A program made the position numbers and the translations under genes. The notes under the pieces were generated by a model, which saw only the letters and a list, made by a program, of their open reading frames with translations, ran no database searches and had not been told where the DNA came from. Of a stretch of 14,411 nucleotides of DNA, positions 7,323 through 13,886 are shown one piece after another. Origin of the DNA: Pseudomonadota bacterium (GTDB lineage Bacteria; Bdellovibrionota_C; UBA2361; OMIW01); NCBI GenBank assembly GCA_900299205.1, contig OMIW01000071.1, forward strand, positions 1-14,411, in the 5' to 3' direction. Each line of letters starts with the position of its first letter. Positions within the stretch are counted from its first letter, which is position 1.

Positions 7323-7501
7323 ACGCCCTTGATTTTGCCATCTAAGAGAGTGGGTGGCTCATTTTTTGATATCCTTGGTAGTCAAAGAATTGCGTCTGAG
7401 TAATATGCGGCAAGGAAAGGCATCTGAGGATGCGACGATATGTATGGTTTTTGAAAACCGCCTCGCAAAGCTCTCTTATTCAGAAATGACCTCAAAAACA
7501 C

Positions 7502-8155
7502 TTAACTGTCGGCTGACCGTAGGACTCGGATGTTCCCATTCGCCTGAATTCGCTCCTGAATATCACGACGCTTCTGAATATGTGGGATGACCGTCTGATA
7601 ATAGTCAATCAGAAATTCAAGCCGTTCCTTTTCGCTCCGCATCTCAAGGAGTGATTGTCGCTGAGCAAGATCGAGACCCGCGTTGTGAGCAAGCGCAAAA
7701 GAGACTCGTTGATCAGGGCTAAAATCGGGGGTCGTTGGATGTCCCCGAGAAAGCTCGGAGAGCTTCATGTGAAGAGACACTGCCCGTCCGACCAGCATGG
7801 TTTCTGGAGGGACGGAATCATCAAAATACTGGACCGTCGCGATCGGATACGGCCCGCTTCTCTCGATGTCAACCATCCGATACCGCATGACACCTCGCGT
7901 CAGAACGTCGTAGCGACCGTCAGGGTACTCCTCAAGAACCCGCTCAATCACGACGGCGCACCCCGTCTGAAATATTACCTCTCCATCAACACAAGTAACG
8001 CCGAATCGCGGATGCTTACCGGCCTGACGCTGGACTAACAGGTCGCCTACCATCAGTCGGTACCGCTCCTCATAGATGTGAAACGGTACCGCCTCGTCCG
8101 GGAAGACGACGCAGGGAAGAGCAAAGAGGGGGAGTGAGGCTTTGGTATCTGGCAT
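7502..8155 (-). CDS. Lon N-terminal (LON substrate-binding) domain protein
   Basis: The 217-residue product is a stand-alone copy of the PUA-like N-terminal domain of Lon protease, without the ATPase or protease parts. Seen in sequence: LPLFALPCVVFPDEAVPFHIYEERYR at the N-terminus, the hallmark LFpLp.vvfPg..lpLhIFEpRYr pattern, then FGVTCV, a GCAVVIERV strand, and a GRYDVLTRGVMRYRMVDIE segment. A helical C-terminal part (about 130-217) follows, including LLEMRSEKERLEFLIDYY. Such proteins are common in proteobacteria and are thought to bind peptides or RNA, but their precise role is unknown. ATG 8155 fits the family start, with only three residues before the conserved region. It lies on the same strand as the L,D-transpeptidase gene but 267 bases upstream of it, so it is probably a separate transcript. 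Confidence 0.88.
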   Translation of the reverse strand: MPDTKASLPLFALPCVVFPDEAVPFHIYEERYRLMVGDLLVQRQAGKHPRFGVTCVDGEVIFQTGCAVVIERVLEEYPDGRYDVLTRGVMRYRMVDIERSGPYPIATVQYFDDSVPPETMLVGRAVSLHMKLSELSRGHPTTPDFSPDQRVSFALAHNAGLDLAQRQSLLEMRSEKERLEFLIDYYQTVIPHIQKRRDIQERIQANGNIRVLRSADS

Positions 8156-8687
8156 GGTTTGATCGATGTTGAAATCAGATAATCGTAACTATTTCCTCTT
8201 CAGGGCGGTAGATCGAATATGAGTCCACCGGGGAGTTGTTAAGGGTCGAATGAGATTGACTTAGTATGCGGCTTGCCGATTGATGATACTTATTGCGAAA
8301 GTTCTTTCAACTCCCGTCGCATCACGCCAATTACTTCCTCTGGCGTCCGAGGAATACAACCTGATGATGGCGTAGATGGGACGACCCATAAACTATACTC
8401 CGATAATGAGATAGAGCTGCTCGGGTGATTTAAAGGCGTTCTCGGTAGTTCCTGTGCGACAGTCTCATTCTGCACCTTTCGACAGATGAGCTGAAAAATC
8501 GTCTACTGACATATTTTAGCAGTAGGGTGAGAGCATCGTACTCGCTCCTGGGTCTGCAGTCCGTGCGGATGTGCTGTAGACGCGGTCTCGTCCAATCGTG
8601 ACCTCGATGTTGAGGGTGTTGGGCGATTGCATATAAAAGACAATCTTCGAAAATTGAGAACAGCCCAAAAAATACAAATTTTTTGCC
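8156..8687. other. 532-base region without a confident gene
   Basis: No tRNA, known structured RNA or confident gene was recognised between the Lon-domain gene and the SPFH gene. It holds a possible small - strand frame (listed separately). On the + strand, TTGAGG (8610-8615) and TATAAA (8632-8637) are separated by 16 bases, a weak promoter that would produce RNA antisense to the 3' end of the SPFH gene. An AT-only inverted repeat AAAAAA-TACAAA-TTTTTT lies at about 8667-8684. None of these is firm. Confidence 0.5.
8290..8475 (-). CDS. possible small protein, uncertain
   Basis: A 61-residue frame starts with GTG at 8475. The C-terminal part (TPEEVIGVMRRELKELSQ) looks like a plausible helix, while the middle is rich in Ser and Pro. 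The upstream context GAAAG is a poor and too-close ribosome binding site. A second frame starting with ATG at 8512 (MSVDDFSAHLSK, then GAE and a stop at 8465) would join this one after a one-base shift, giving about 73 residues. It could be a broken gene, a small protein or chance. No homologue is recognised. Confidence 0.25.
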   Translation of the reverse strand: MQNETVAQELPRTPLNHPSSSISLSEYSLWVVPSTPSSGCIPRTPEEVIGVMRRELKELSQ

Positions 8688-9710
8688 TCAAGCATTCTCG
8701 GGGGAATCTGCACCACCCTTACCGCTCAGAAATCGCGGACTACCCGCCGGCGATATCACCGCACGCTGATCTGCGCCCGATGATTGTTGTCCCGCAACGG
8801 GGGAGTGGAGGATTTGGGTGGCGAGTGCCATCATTGAACCGACGTCGGTGACATTGGCGGGGAGGACGAGTGAGGTGCTCTGTTTGGCGATGTTGCCAAA
8901 CTGTTCGATGTATCGTTCCGCAATTCTGAACTGAAGCGCTTCAATGCCACCAGGCTTACTTACTGCAGCGCTGATTCGAACGATACCCTCGGCAGTGGCA
9001 TCTGCGATGGCAAGAATAGCGTCGGCTTGACCGGCCGCTTCGTTGATCTGCCGCTCTCTTGCGGCTTCTGATGCTTTAATAACCTGCTGCTTCTTCCCAT
9101 CAGCAACATTCACGGCGGCGTCACGTTCTGCCTCGGAGGCAAGGATAGTCGCCCGCTTTTCCCGCTCCGCCCGCATCTGCTTCTCCATCGCCGCAAGAAC
9201 ATCGTGGGGTGGGGTGATATTTTTTATCTCATATCGCTTTACCTTGATACCCCAAGATTCGGTCGCTTTATCGAGTTCGCTGACGACCTCGCGATTGATA
9301 TTCGTCCGTTCTTCAAATGTTTTATCCAGCTCGATCTTGCCGATTTCGCTTCGCAGCGTTGTTTGAGCCAGTTGCGCTATCGCAAAGTCATAGTCATCGA
9401 TACCATACGATGCATCGTGGGCATCCACGACTGAAAGGTAGAGAACGCCATCTACCGCCACCTGCACATTATCTTTCGTTATACATATCTGTTCGGGAAT
9501 ATCTCTCGCGATCTCCTTAAGGGAGTGTTTGTAGCGAATCGCATCGAGAAAGGGGAGAAGGAAATGATATCCCGCTTCGAGGGTGCGGTTGTAACGTCCT
9601 GCTCGTTCAACGACATATGCTGACTGTTGGGGGACGATGATGATGGTAGCTTTGAGAACAATTAGAGCGACGACAACGAGTAACAGGGCGACGATAAGTT
9701 GGGTAAACAT
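8688..9710 (-). CDS. SPFH/band 7 membrane protein (paraslipin/QmcA type)
   Basis: The 340-residue product is a prokaryotic stomatin-like protein that forms large membrane-bound oligomers and is associated with membrane organisation and proteolysis control. Residues 2-26 are an N-terminal membrane anchor. The SPFH domain (about 27-185) shows VPQQSAYVVERAGRYNRTLEAGYH, LPFLDAIRYKHSLKE and ELDKTFEERTNIN, the last being diagnostic of paraslipins. Residues 170-250 form the long charged coiled coil (MEKQMRAEREKRATILASEA, then ADGKKQQVIKASEAARERQI). The C-terminal 70 residues are partly disordered. ATG 9710 follows CGGAG spaced by seven bases, a good ribosome binding site. It is the last gene of the leftward run NfeD, short SPFH, SPFH. 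SPFH-NfeD pairs are a common arrangement in which NfeD's soluble domain interacts with the SPFH oligomer. Confidence 0.95.
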   Translation of the reverse strand: MFTQLIVALLLVVVALIVLKATIIIVPQQSAYVVERAGRYNRTLEAGYHFLLPFLDAIRYKHSLKEIARDIPEQICITKDNVQVAVDGVLYLSVVDAHDASYGIDDYDFAIAQLAQTTLRSEIGKIELDKTFEERTNINREVVSELDKATESWGIKVKRYEIKNITPPHDVLAAMEKQMRAEREKRATILASEAERDAAVNVADGKKQQVIKASEAARERQINEAAGQADAILAIADATAEGIVRISAAVSKPGGIEALQFRIAERYIEQFGNIAKQSTSLVLPANVTDVGSMMALATQILHSPVAGQQSSGADQRAVISPAGSPRFLSGKGGADSPENA

Positions 9711-9801
9711 GAATAACTCCGAAAAATTAGCTTTCGCAATCTAAAGGGTGCCTCGGTGAGGATGGAAATTCACAAGGCAGGCGGTCGAACTTTTCTTCGA
9801 A

Positions 9802-9915
9802 TCAAGTGTTTTCGGCCCCACCCTCTCTCGGAAAGTCGGAAGGGTTTGATTCATCCGATGGAATGGGTTCAAAGCCTGACCCTACGTCGATGGATAGTCC
9901 CTTCTGGCTTTTAAA
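9802..9915 (-). other. possible -1 frameshift site and tail of the short SPFH protein
   Basis: Reading leftward, the short SPFH frame contains GAT TTA AAA GCC. This places the heptamer T TTA AAA (9909-9915) exactly in the X XXY YYZ phase of -1 slippery sites. After a -1 slip the frame continues for 35 more residues (beginning SQKGLSIDVGSG, ending REGGAENT) to a TGA at 9802-9804, instead of stopping at 9882 after ARRDYPST. The new tail resembles the end of the neighbouring SPFH protein (GKGGADSPENA). GGAG lies four bases upstream, closer than in dnaX. A hairpin GGGTCA/TGAACCC lies further downstream than usual. A base lost by mutation or a sequencing error would give the same picture. Confidence 0.4.
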
Positions 9916-10391
9916 TCTACTCCAAGCAGCTGAATACCCCACCGAAGCGCTGAATCTCTTAGTTTCGCGGTCAAGGGAAGGGTGGCAGCTGGAATGTCGG
10001 TTTCCAGATCAGATGATTTTAACTTGCTGACCTCTTCCTGAAGTAAGATTTTCGCGGCAGTGCTCAAAGCGAGTTGATGATCTGTGACCGAAAAGACGGC
10101 TTTGTGAGCGTCAGTGATCATCCAACGGACCCTGCACTGAAAGAGAAATGTAACCCCATCTGAGCTTTGACACTTTTCTTCATCGAGCGTAAAAATTTGC
10201 TCTCCTATGGGGACGATGACACGGACCCTTTCCACGAACGGGATAATTAAGCGAAGCCCACTACTCAGGGATCGACTAAATTTGCCATCAAGCTCAACGA
10301 AAGCCGTCTTTCCTTGTGGCACATGTACGATTGTTCGGGCTAGCAGAGCGAGAACTAGGGCGCTGGCTACTGTCGTAAAAAAGATTTCCAT
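9882..10391 (-). CDS. short SPFH/band 7 protein lacking the coiled coil
   Basis: The 169-residue product is a second, diverged SPFH protein. Residues 1-20 form a membrane anchor. VPQGKTAFVELDGKFSRSLS aligns with VPQQSAYVVERAGRYNRTLE of the neighbouring paraslipin, and the similarity continues through IIPFVERVRV, an SSDGVTFLFQCRVRWMI strand pair and LRWGIQLLGVDLK. The protein ends there, where the neighbour begins its coiled coil, so it is about half the usual length. The end may be extended by frameshifting (see the entry at 9802-9915). A shortened SPFH partner could co-assemble with the full-length protein, but this is inference. ATG 10391 precedes the anchor directly, with only a weak ribosome binding site (ACGAAG). 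It lies 195 bases after NfeD and 171 bases before the full-length SPFH gene. Confidence 0.8.
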   Translation of the reverse strand: MEIFFTTVASALVLALLARTIVHVPQGKTAFVELDGKFSRSLSSGLRLIIPFVERVRVIVPIGEQIFTLDEEKCQSSDGVTFLFQCRVRWMITDAHKAVFSVTDHQLALSTAAKILLQEEVSKLKSSDLETDIPAATLPLTAKLRDSALRWGIQLLGVDLKARRDYPST

Positions 10392-10400
10392 GAGCTTCGT

Positions 10401-10425
10401 AAAAACCGTGTGGCCGTAGTGGCCA
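10401..10425 (-). promoter_or_regulatory. leader hairpin just before the short SPFH gene
   Basis: On the - strand TGGCC-ACTAC-GGCCA (10411-10425) forms a perfect 5-bp stem, followed after five bases by a run of five T (10401-10405) and then the start codon at 10391. It could act as a weak attenuator or limit ribosome access. The short stem makes full termination doubtful. The remaining 10426-10586 between NfeD and this gene shows no gene. Confidence 0.3.
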
Positions 10426-10586
10426 TCAAGAGAGCGTACTGGAAGAAAAGGGGCGGCGATTCGGAACTGTGGACCGGAAATGCAGCCTCGTCCCCTATTT
10501 TTATCTTACCCCTCCCTTCCTGCAAGAGCGTAAGCTCATAGAGATGGGCGAAGGATGAGAACGGTATTTTGAAGATCCATTCTACG

Positions 10587-11027
10587 TCACTGATGTTCTG
10601 GAGAGGTTATTTTAAGGAGCAACCCATCAATCGTCTCCACAATAGCCTCCTCGCCTTGCATTAAGTCTCGTCGCCCGGTATTCGAGGCGTTCCAGGTTGT
10701 TCCTCGGCATTCAACTCGGCCCCGCTGCCCTCGTGGGATGTCAGAGATACAAATAGCTCGTTGGCCAACAACCGAGGGCGAGCTTTGCCGAGGCTCACCC
10801 CGATTCACCAGGGAGCGAATGAGGGGCCGAAGTCCCCAGCACAGAGCAAGAGAAGAGAGGGCAAAAATTGTTAGCTCCAATGACAAGCCCATTTCTCCGC
10901 CCATGAAGGAAATGAGGCCGACGAGGCCAGCGCCGAGAGCGAAGAAAATAAGAAACACGCTGCCCGGAACGAGGGCTTCCCCAATAAGCAGTAAAAGTGC
11001 GACGGATATCCAGAGCCACCAGACCAT
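10587..11027 (-). CDS. NfeD family membrane protein with OB-fold domain
   Basis: The 146-residue product is a short NfeD protein, without the ClpP-like serine protease domain found in long forms. Hydrophobic helices lie near residues 4-19, 22-41 and 48-66. The soluble OB-fold covers about 86-142 and shows VVGQRAICISDIPRGQRGRVECRGTTWNAS in pieces matching the family's 'G..G.v.t.l.P.G.v...G..W.A' pattern, ending in GLLLKI. NfeD proteins partner SPFH oligomers, and two SPFH genes follow on the same strand. The frame extends upstream to ATG 11084, but that start overlaps the preceding gene and has no ribosome binding site. ATG 11027 follows TAAGGGAACT, begins directly with the first helix and leaves a 35-base gap, so it is preferred. 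A frame from 11084 would add 19 residues. Confidence 0.9.
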   Translation of the reverse strand: MVWWLWISVALLLLIGEALVPGSVFLIFFALGAGLVGLISFMGGEMGLSLELTIFALSSLALCWGLRPLIRSLVNRGEPRQSSPSVVGQRAICISDIPRGQRGRVECRGTTWNASNTGRRDLMQGEEAIVETIDGLLLKITSPEHQ

Positions 11028-11062
11028 AGTTCCCTTACCTAATTCGGCGACCTGACTCTCGG

Positions 11063-12202
11063 TTAGGTGCCGTAATTCCGCCATAATCTGTCAGCACAAC
11101 GAGCTACCTCCTTGTCAGGATCGTTGGCCAGCTGTTTAGCCATCTCCTCCGCCCAGGGATGGTCAAGACTAAAGAGCCGAGTCAGAGAGTCGACGCGAAT
11201 GTCTGATATCGGGCTTCGGGAGGCTGCAACAAGAATATGGCTTGCGAGACGAGTATGGCGGGCGATAAGCACCTCAATCGCATCCTCCCACTGCACTCCC
11301 GAGGCCGGTTGTAGGGCCATTCTGACGAACGGAGCGAGTGCCAGTGCTGAGAAACCGGAAGCATCCTTGATAAATGTCCTTACCCACCATGACTCACCAT
11401 CAATGATTCGGGTGTCGAATTCGGGAAGAGGTTCACCGTTCTGACGCTCGTAATAGGGCAGCACTGCCTCGATGATTTCCCGCGCAACACCCCGATGTCC
11501 CTCGTTTGCTTCTTTATCGAGGAGTATCGAGAGAGCGCAGCTTTGCGAGAGCCCGGACGAAACAAGGGAGAGTAGTTTAAGGATTTCTTTCGTGAATTGT
11601 GGCTCGACATCGGCACTTGCTGTGACCGCCATCACCTCGAACGAGCTGAGGTCATGTACTGCAAGAGACAGAAGGCAATATCTTTTAATATCGCGGTCAA
11701 AGCCTAATATTGAACCAGCAACCAGCGCGGCAACCCCCTCATATAATGCAGTCCTCTCAGCGACGGTAGCGAGAGCTTCATCGTGGAAAGTGGCCATTTC
11801 TCCCAAAAAACGGGACCCCTCGGAGCCTCGCTGAAGCTCTGCTGATGATGGCCCCGGTCGACAACACGCGAAAATATCCCCAACCGCATCACTCATTTGA
11901 AGGATGCGTTCTGTCTCTAAGCTTTTGAGAGACTCTTCATCGAATGAGAGAGATAGTCGTTTTTTCTCTTCGGTGGCTCGATTCCAAAGGACGATGGCAT
12001 TAAGCCAAAGAAGCGCTGATGTGCTGAAAACCTCTGCCGCCCGAAACGCCAAAGAGGGAGTCATGCGGGCCGATCCATCAATAATTGCCTCGATCGCTCG
12101 CTCCGAGGTTTTCATCTCAGCGGCGCACTGAGCGTTCGTGAGGCCCCTGCCCTCTATCGCAGAACGGAGAATGGATCCCGGTCGATTTATGAGAAAACTC
12201 AC
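11063..12202 (-). CDS. HigA-like HTH protein with long helical C-terminal region
   Basis: The 379-residue product starts with an XRE/HigA-type helix-turn-helix: RPGSILRSAIEGRGLTNAQC, then ERAIEAIIDGSARMTPSLAF and WLN (about residues 7-70). This layout (PG.iL...l...glt...A......s...i..i..g...it...A.r.a..f..s...WLn) is that of HigA/VapI antitoxins. The following 300 residues are nearly all helical and have no family I recognise. The last 50 (DSLTRLFSLDHPWAEEMAKQ, then DPDKEVARCADRLW) look HEAT-like. No HigB-like toxin is adjacent, and the usual HigA is only about 90-110 residues. GTG 12202 is used because AAGAGG lies five bases upstream, inside the end of the preceding gene, two bases after its stop. 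The two are therefore almost certainly co-transcribed. The C-terminal part may sense or bind the product of that preceding gene. Confidence 0.65.
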   Translation of the reverse strand: MSFLINRPGSILRSAIEGRGLTNAQCAAEMKTSERAIEAIIDGSARMTPSLAFRAAEVFSTSALLWLNAIVLWNRATEEKKRLSLSFDEESLKSLETERILQMSDAVGDIFACCRPGPSSAELQRGSEGSRFLGEMATFHDEALATVAERTALYEGVAALVAGSILGFDRDIKRYCLLSLAVHDLSSFEVMAVTASADVEPQFTKEILKLLSLVSSGLSQSCALSILLDKEANEGHRGVAREIIEAVLPYYERQNGEPLPEFDTRIIDGESWWVRTFIKDASGFSALALAPFVRMALQPASGVQWEDAIEVLIARHTRLASHILVAASRSPISDIRVDSLTRLFSLDHPWAEEMAKQLANDPDKEVARCADRLWRNYGT

Positions 12203-12204
12203 GG

Positions 12205-13722
12205 TTACCTCTTCTCAGATTCGGGGGAAAACGGAGCGACACTAACTCCATAGACATGAGCTCGGGGAGACCCATGCAGATCGAGGTCCTCCCCTATTTC
12301 AAACTCAACCTTTACCGAGGGCTCGCCCTGAATGAGAAATGCGAATCGATGTTCTTCACGAGTACCGCCGAATCGAACTTTTTTATCGTCTGATAGTCCG
12401 CTCCTGAGAGCATCGGCAATATTCTTGAGTAACTCGGCCTCCGTCGCAAATCTTTGTTGAAAAAAACGGAGAATCTCTCGGATACGGAAAAGGGTATCAG
12501 TCGGTAAATTCTGGAGAGCCTCGTGCTCCTCTTCGGAAAGGTTTTTCACTCGCCAGAGTGGAAGCATGGTTAGGAGGTCAAACGGCTGTGAGCCCTCAGC
12601 GTAGGTGAGGGGCAGATCTACCGGATGCACGATGTAATTGACGTTATCGTCCGGAAACCAAACTCCATCTTGCCCCTTTCTTCTCTCGATCTCGCCCCTC
12701 AGGAGGGTGATTTCTGGGTCTATCTGCTCCAGAATCTCAACAAGTCGCGGATCCGCGATATCATTGCTCACCTGAAAAACACGATCTTCGAGCATCTCTC
12801 GCTCATGAAGGAGAAGAAGGAGCGCACTACACGAAAGATTGCCGGTCCCATCCTCAGTGGCAGTGAAGGGAGTGAGTTGACGAAGAGCATCCTCTATGTC
12901 GAGAGGAGTTTTGAGCGCCCCTTCCTTATCCTCAAGCTGTAAAAGTGCTTTGTTATATTGAGAAATTACCTGAAGGGCGGCATCCTGCGATTCTCCAACG
13001 CCATCAGCGTTTTCCTCCGCGCGCGAGCGAATTGTCGCAGCAACCTCATCATCAAGGGTTTTAATGAACTCTTCCCCTGCGTTCACACGGGGAGCCTCGG
13101 TTAGGGAGCCTTCTAGGATAGACGCCAGAGTTTCTGCTTCAGAGCCCTTCAGACCCAGATGCTCGGCTACCCAACGGGCGGGTATACCCGAATTATTCTG
13201 GACAGCGCGGAGAACGTCCTCTGGGGATATCGACTCAACCTGAATGTCCTGCCCGTAAAGTCGGATCGTTTGTCCAACATTAAGGAATTCTGTCGCCTTC
13301 GCTTTATCCAGTTCGCAAATGCCTCGAATCGTGTCAGGGCTCCATGGCATCGCGGATTCAGAGGTTACTTTGCACGCTCGAAGCTGGTCGCCGAGGAAGA
13401 ATAGATAGGTGAATTGGATTGCTATGGACTCTCGCGCTCCCTCGGAAGCTGGAGGAGCGATCTCGGCGGGAGCAACGAGACAGGAGAGGGGCGGCTCGTA
13501 TTCTGCGGTGCAAACCCGAGAGGTACGCGACTGGATGTACATCGTGATAAGGTGCGGTAACGCCCTCACCTGATCTGCGGTTAGGTCGGGAAGCCTGTCG
13601 CTCGCAAGCACCGAGGCGATAAAGCGCCCCTTGGTGCGATTTGCTAAGTCGTGCGCGAGCGGAAGCTGAGCCGATCCGCGGCTATCGGGGGATAGTTGGG
13701 GGGAGGAGACCTCTTTAACCAT
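12205..13722 (-). CDS. 505-residue protein of unknown family
   Basis: I do not recognise this protein. It has no signal peptide and no membrane helix. The N-terminal 60 residues are polar then helical (LTADQVRALPHLITMYIQSR). Residues 65-165 look like a beta-rich domain (SIAIQFTYLFFLGDQLRACK, then GQTIRLYGQDIQVESIS). Residues 167-205 (VLRAVQNNSGIPARWVAEHL and following) have a helix-turn-helix-like rhythm. Residues 215-350 are acidic and helical. Residues 355-425 contain DGVWFPDDNVNYIVHPVDLP and an LLTMLPLWRVKNLSEEEHEA segment. The end (about 445-495) is beta-rich with many acidic residues. ATG 13722 is the first start codon after an upstream in-frame stop, but no ribosome binding site precedes it. 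It is followed after two bases by the HTH gene. Its sequence is long, well composed and clearly coding. Confidence 0.75.
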   Translation of the reverse strand: MVKEVSSPQLSPDSRGSAQLPLAHDLANRTKGRFIASVLASDRLPDLTADQVRALPHLITMYIQSRTSRVCTAEYEPPLSCLVAPAEIAPPASEGARESIAIQFTYLFFLGDQLRACKVTSESAMPWSPDTIRGICELDKAKATEFLNVGQTIRLYGQDIQVESISPEDVLRAVQNNSGIPARWVAEHLGLKGSEAETLASILEGSLTEAPRVNAGEEFIKTLDDEVAATIRSRAEENADGVGESQDAALQVISQYNKALLQLEDKEGALKTPLDIEDALRQLTPFTATEDGTGNLSCSALLLLLHEREMLEDRVFQVSNDIADPRLVEILEQIDPEITLLRGEIERRKGQDGVWFPDDNVNYIVHPVDLPLTYAEGSQPFDLLTMLPLWRVKNLSEEEHEALQNLPTDTLFRIREILRFFQQRFATEAELLKNIADALRSGLSDDKKVRFGGTREEHRFAFLIQGEPSVKVEFEIGEDLDLHGSPRAHVYGVSVAPFSPESEKR

Positions 13723-13729
13723 AGAGGTA

Positions 13730-13735
13730 ATAGTA
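13730..13735 (-). promoter_or_regulatory. possible -10 element giving a leaderless mRNA
   Basis: On the - strand TACTAT (4 of 6 to consensus) ends seven bases before the ATG at 13722, so transcription would start at or next to the start codon. There is no ribosome binding site and no convincing -35 element. This fits a leaderless transcript for the 505-residue protein but could be chance. Confidence 0.25.
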
Positions 13736-13827
13736 TGGGTAAATGGTCGGAAAGAAAAGGAGCCGTTTCTCGTCTTTCCCGAAATGCTGGTAGATTAGGA
13801 GACAAGGATTATGATCGAAGTTTTCGA

Positions 13828-13833
13828 TATAAT
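13828..13833 (+). promoter_or_regulatory. candidate -10 element for the methyltransferase gene
   Basis: A perfect TATAAT stands 53 bases before the ATG at 13887, in a gap between divergent genes. Transcription would start near 13840. No good -35 hexamer is found 15-19 bases upstream, so recognition would rely on the -10 alone or an activator. Confidence 0.35.
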
Positions 13834-13886
13834 TTGTTCCTCAGTGAAAGGGGGCGAAGGCAGCCTTTGAGAGAAAAAAGGGAGAT

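Noticed and set aside
8667-8684. An AT-only inverted repeat as terminator of the SPFH gene
   Set aside because: The stem has no GC pairs and would be unstable, and no good T-run follows a stable hairpin.
9806-10030. A + strand frame of 74 codons opposite the short SPFH gene
   Set aside because: It is antisense to the SPFH domain and its possible -1 tail, with no start signals.
11472-11834. A + strand frame of 120 codons opposite the HTH gene
   Set aside because: It is Ser/Arg-rich and mirrors the coding strand, with no ribosome binding site. It was considered as a missing toxin partner for the HigA-like protein but has no HigB/RelE features.
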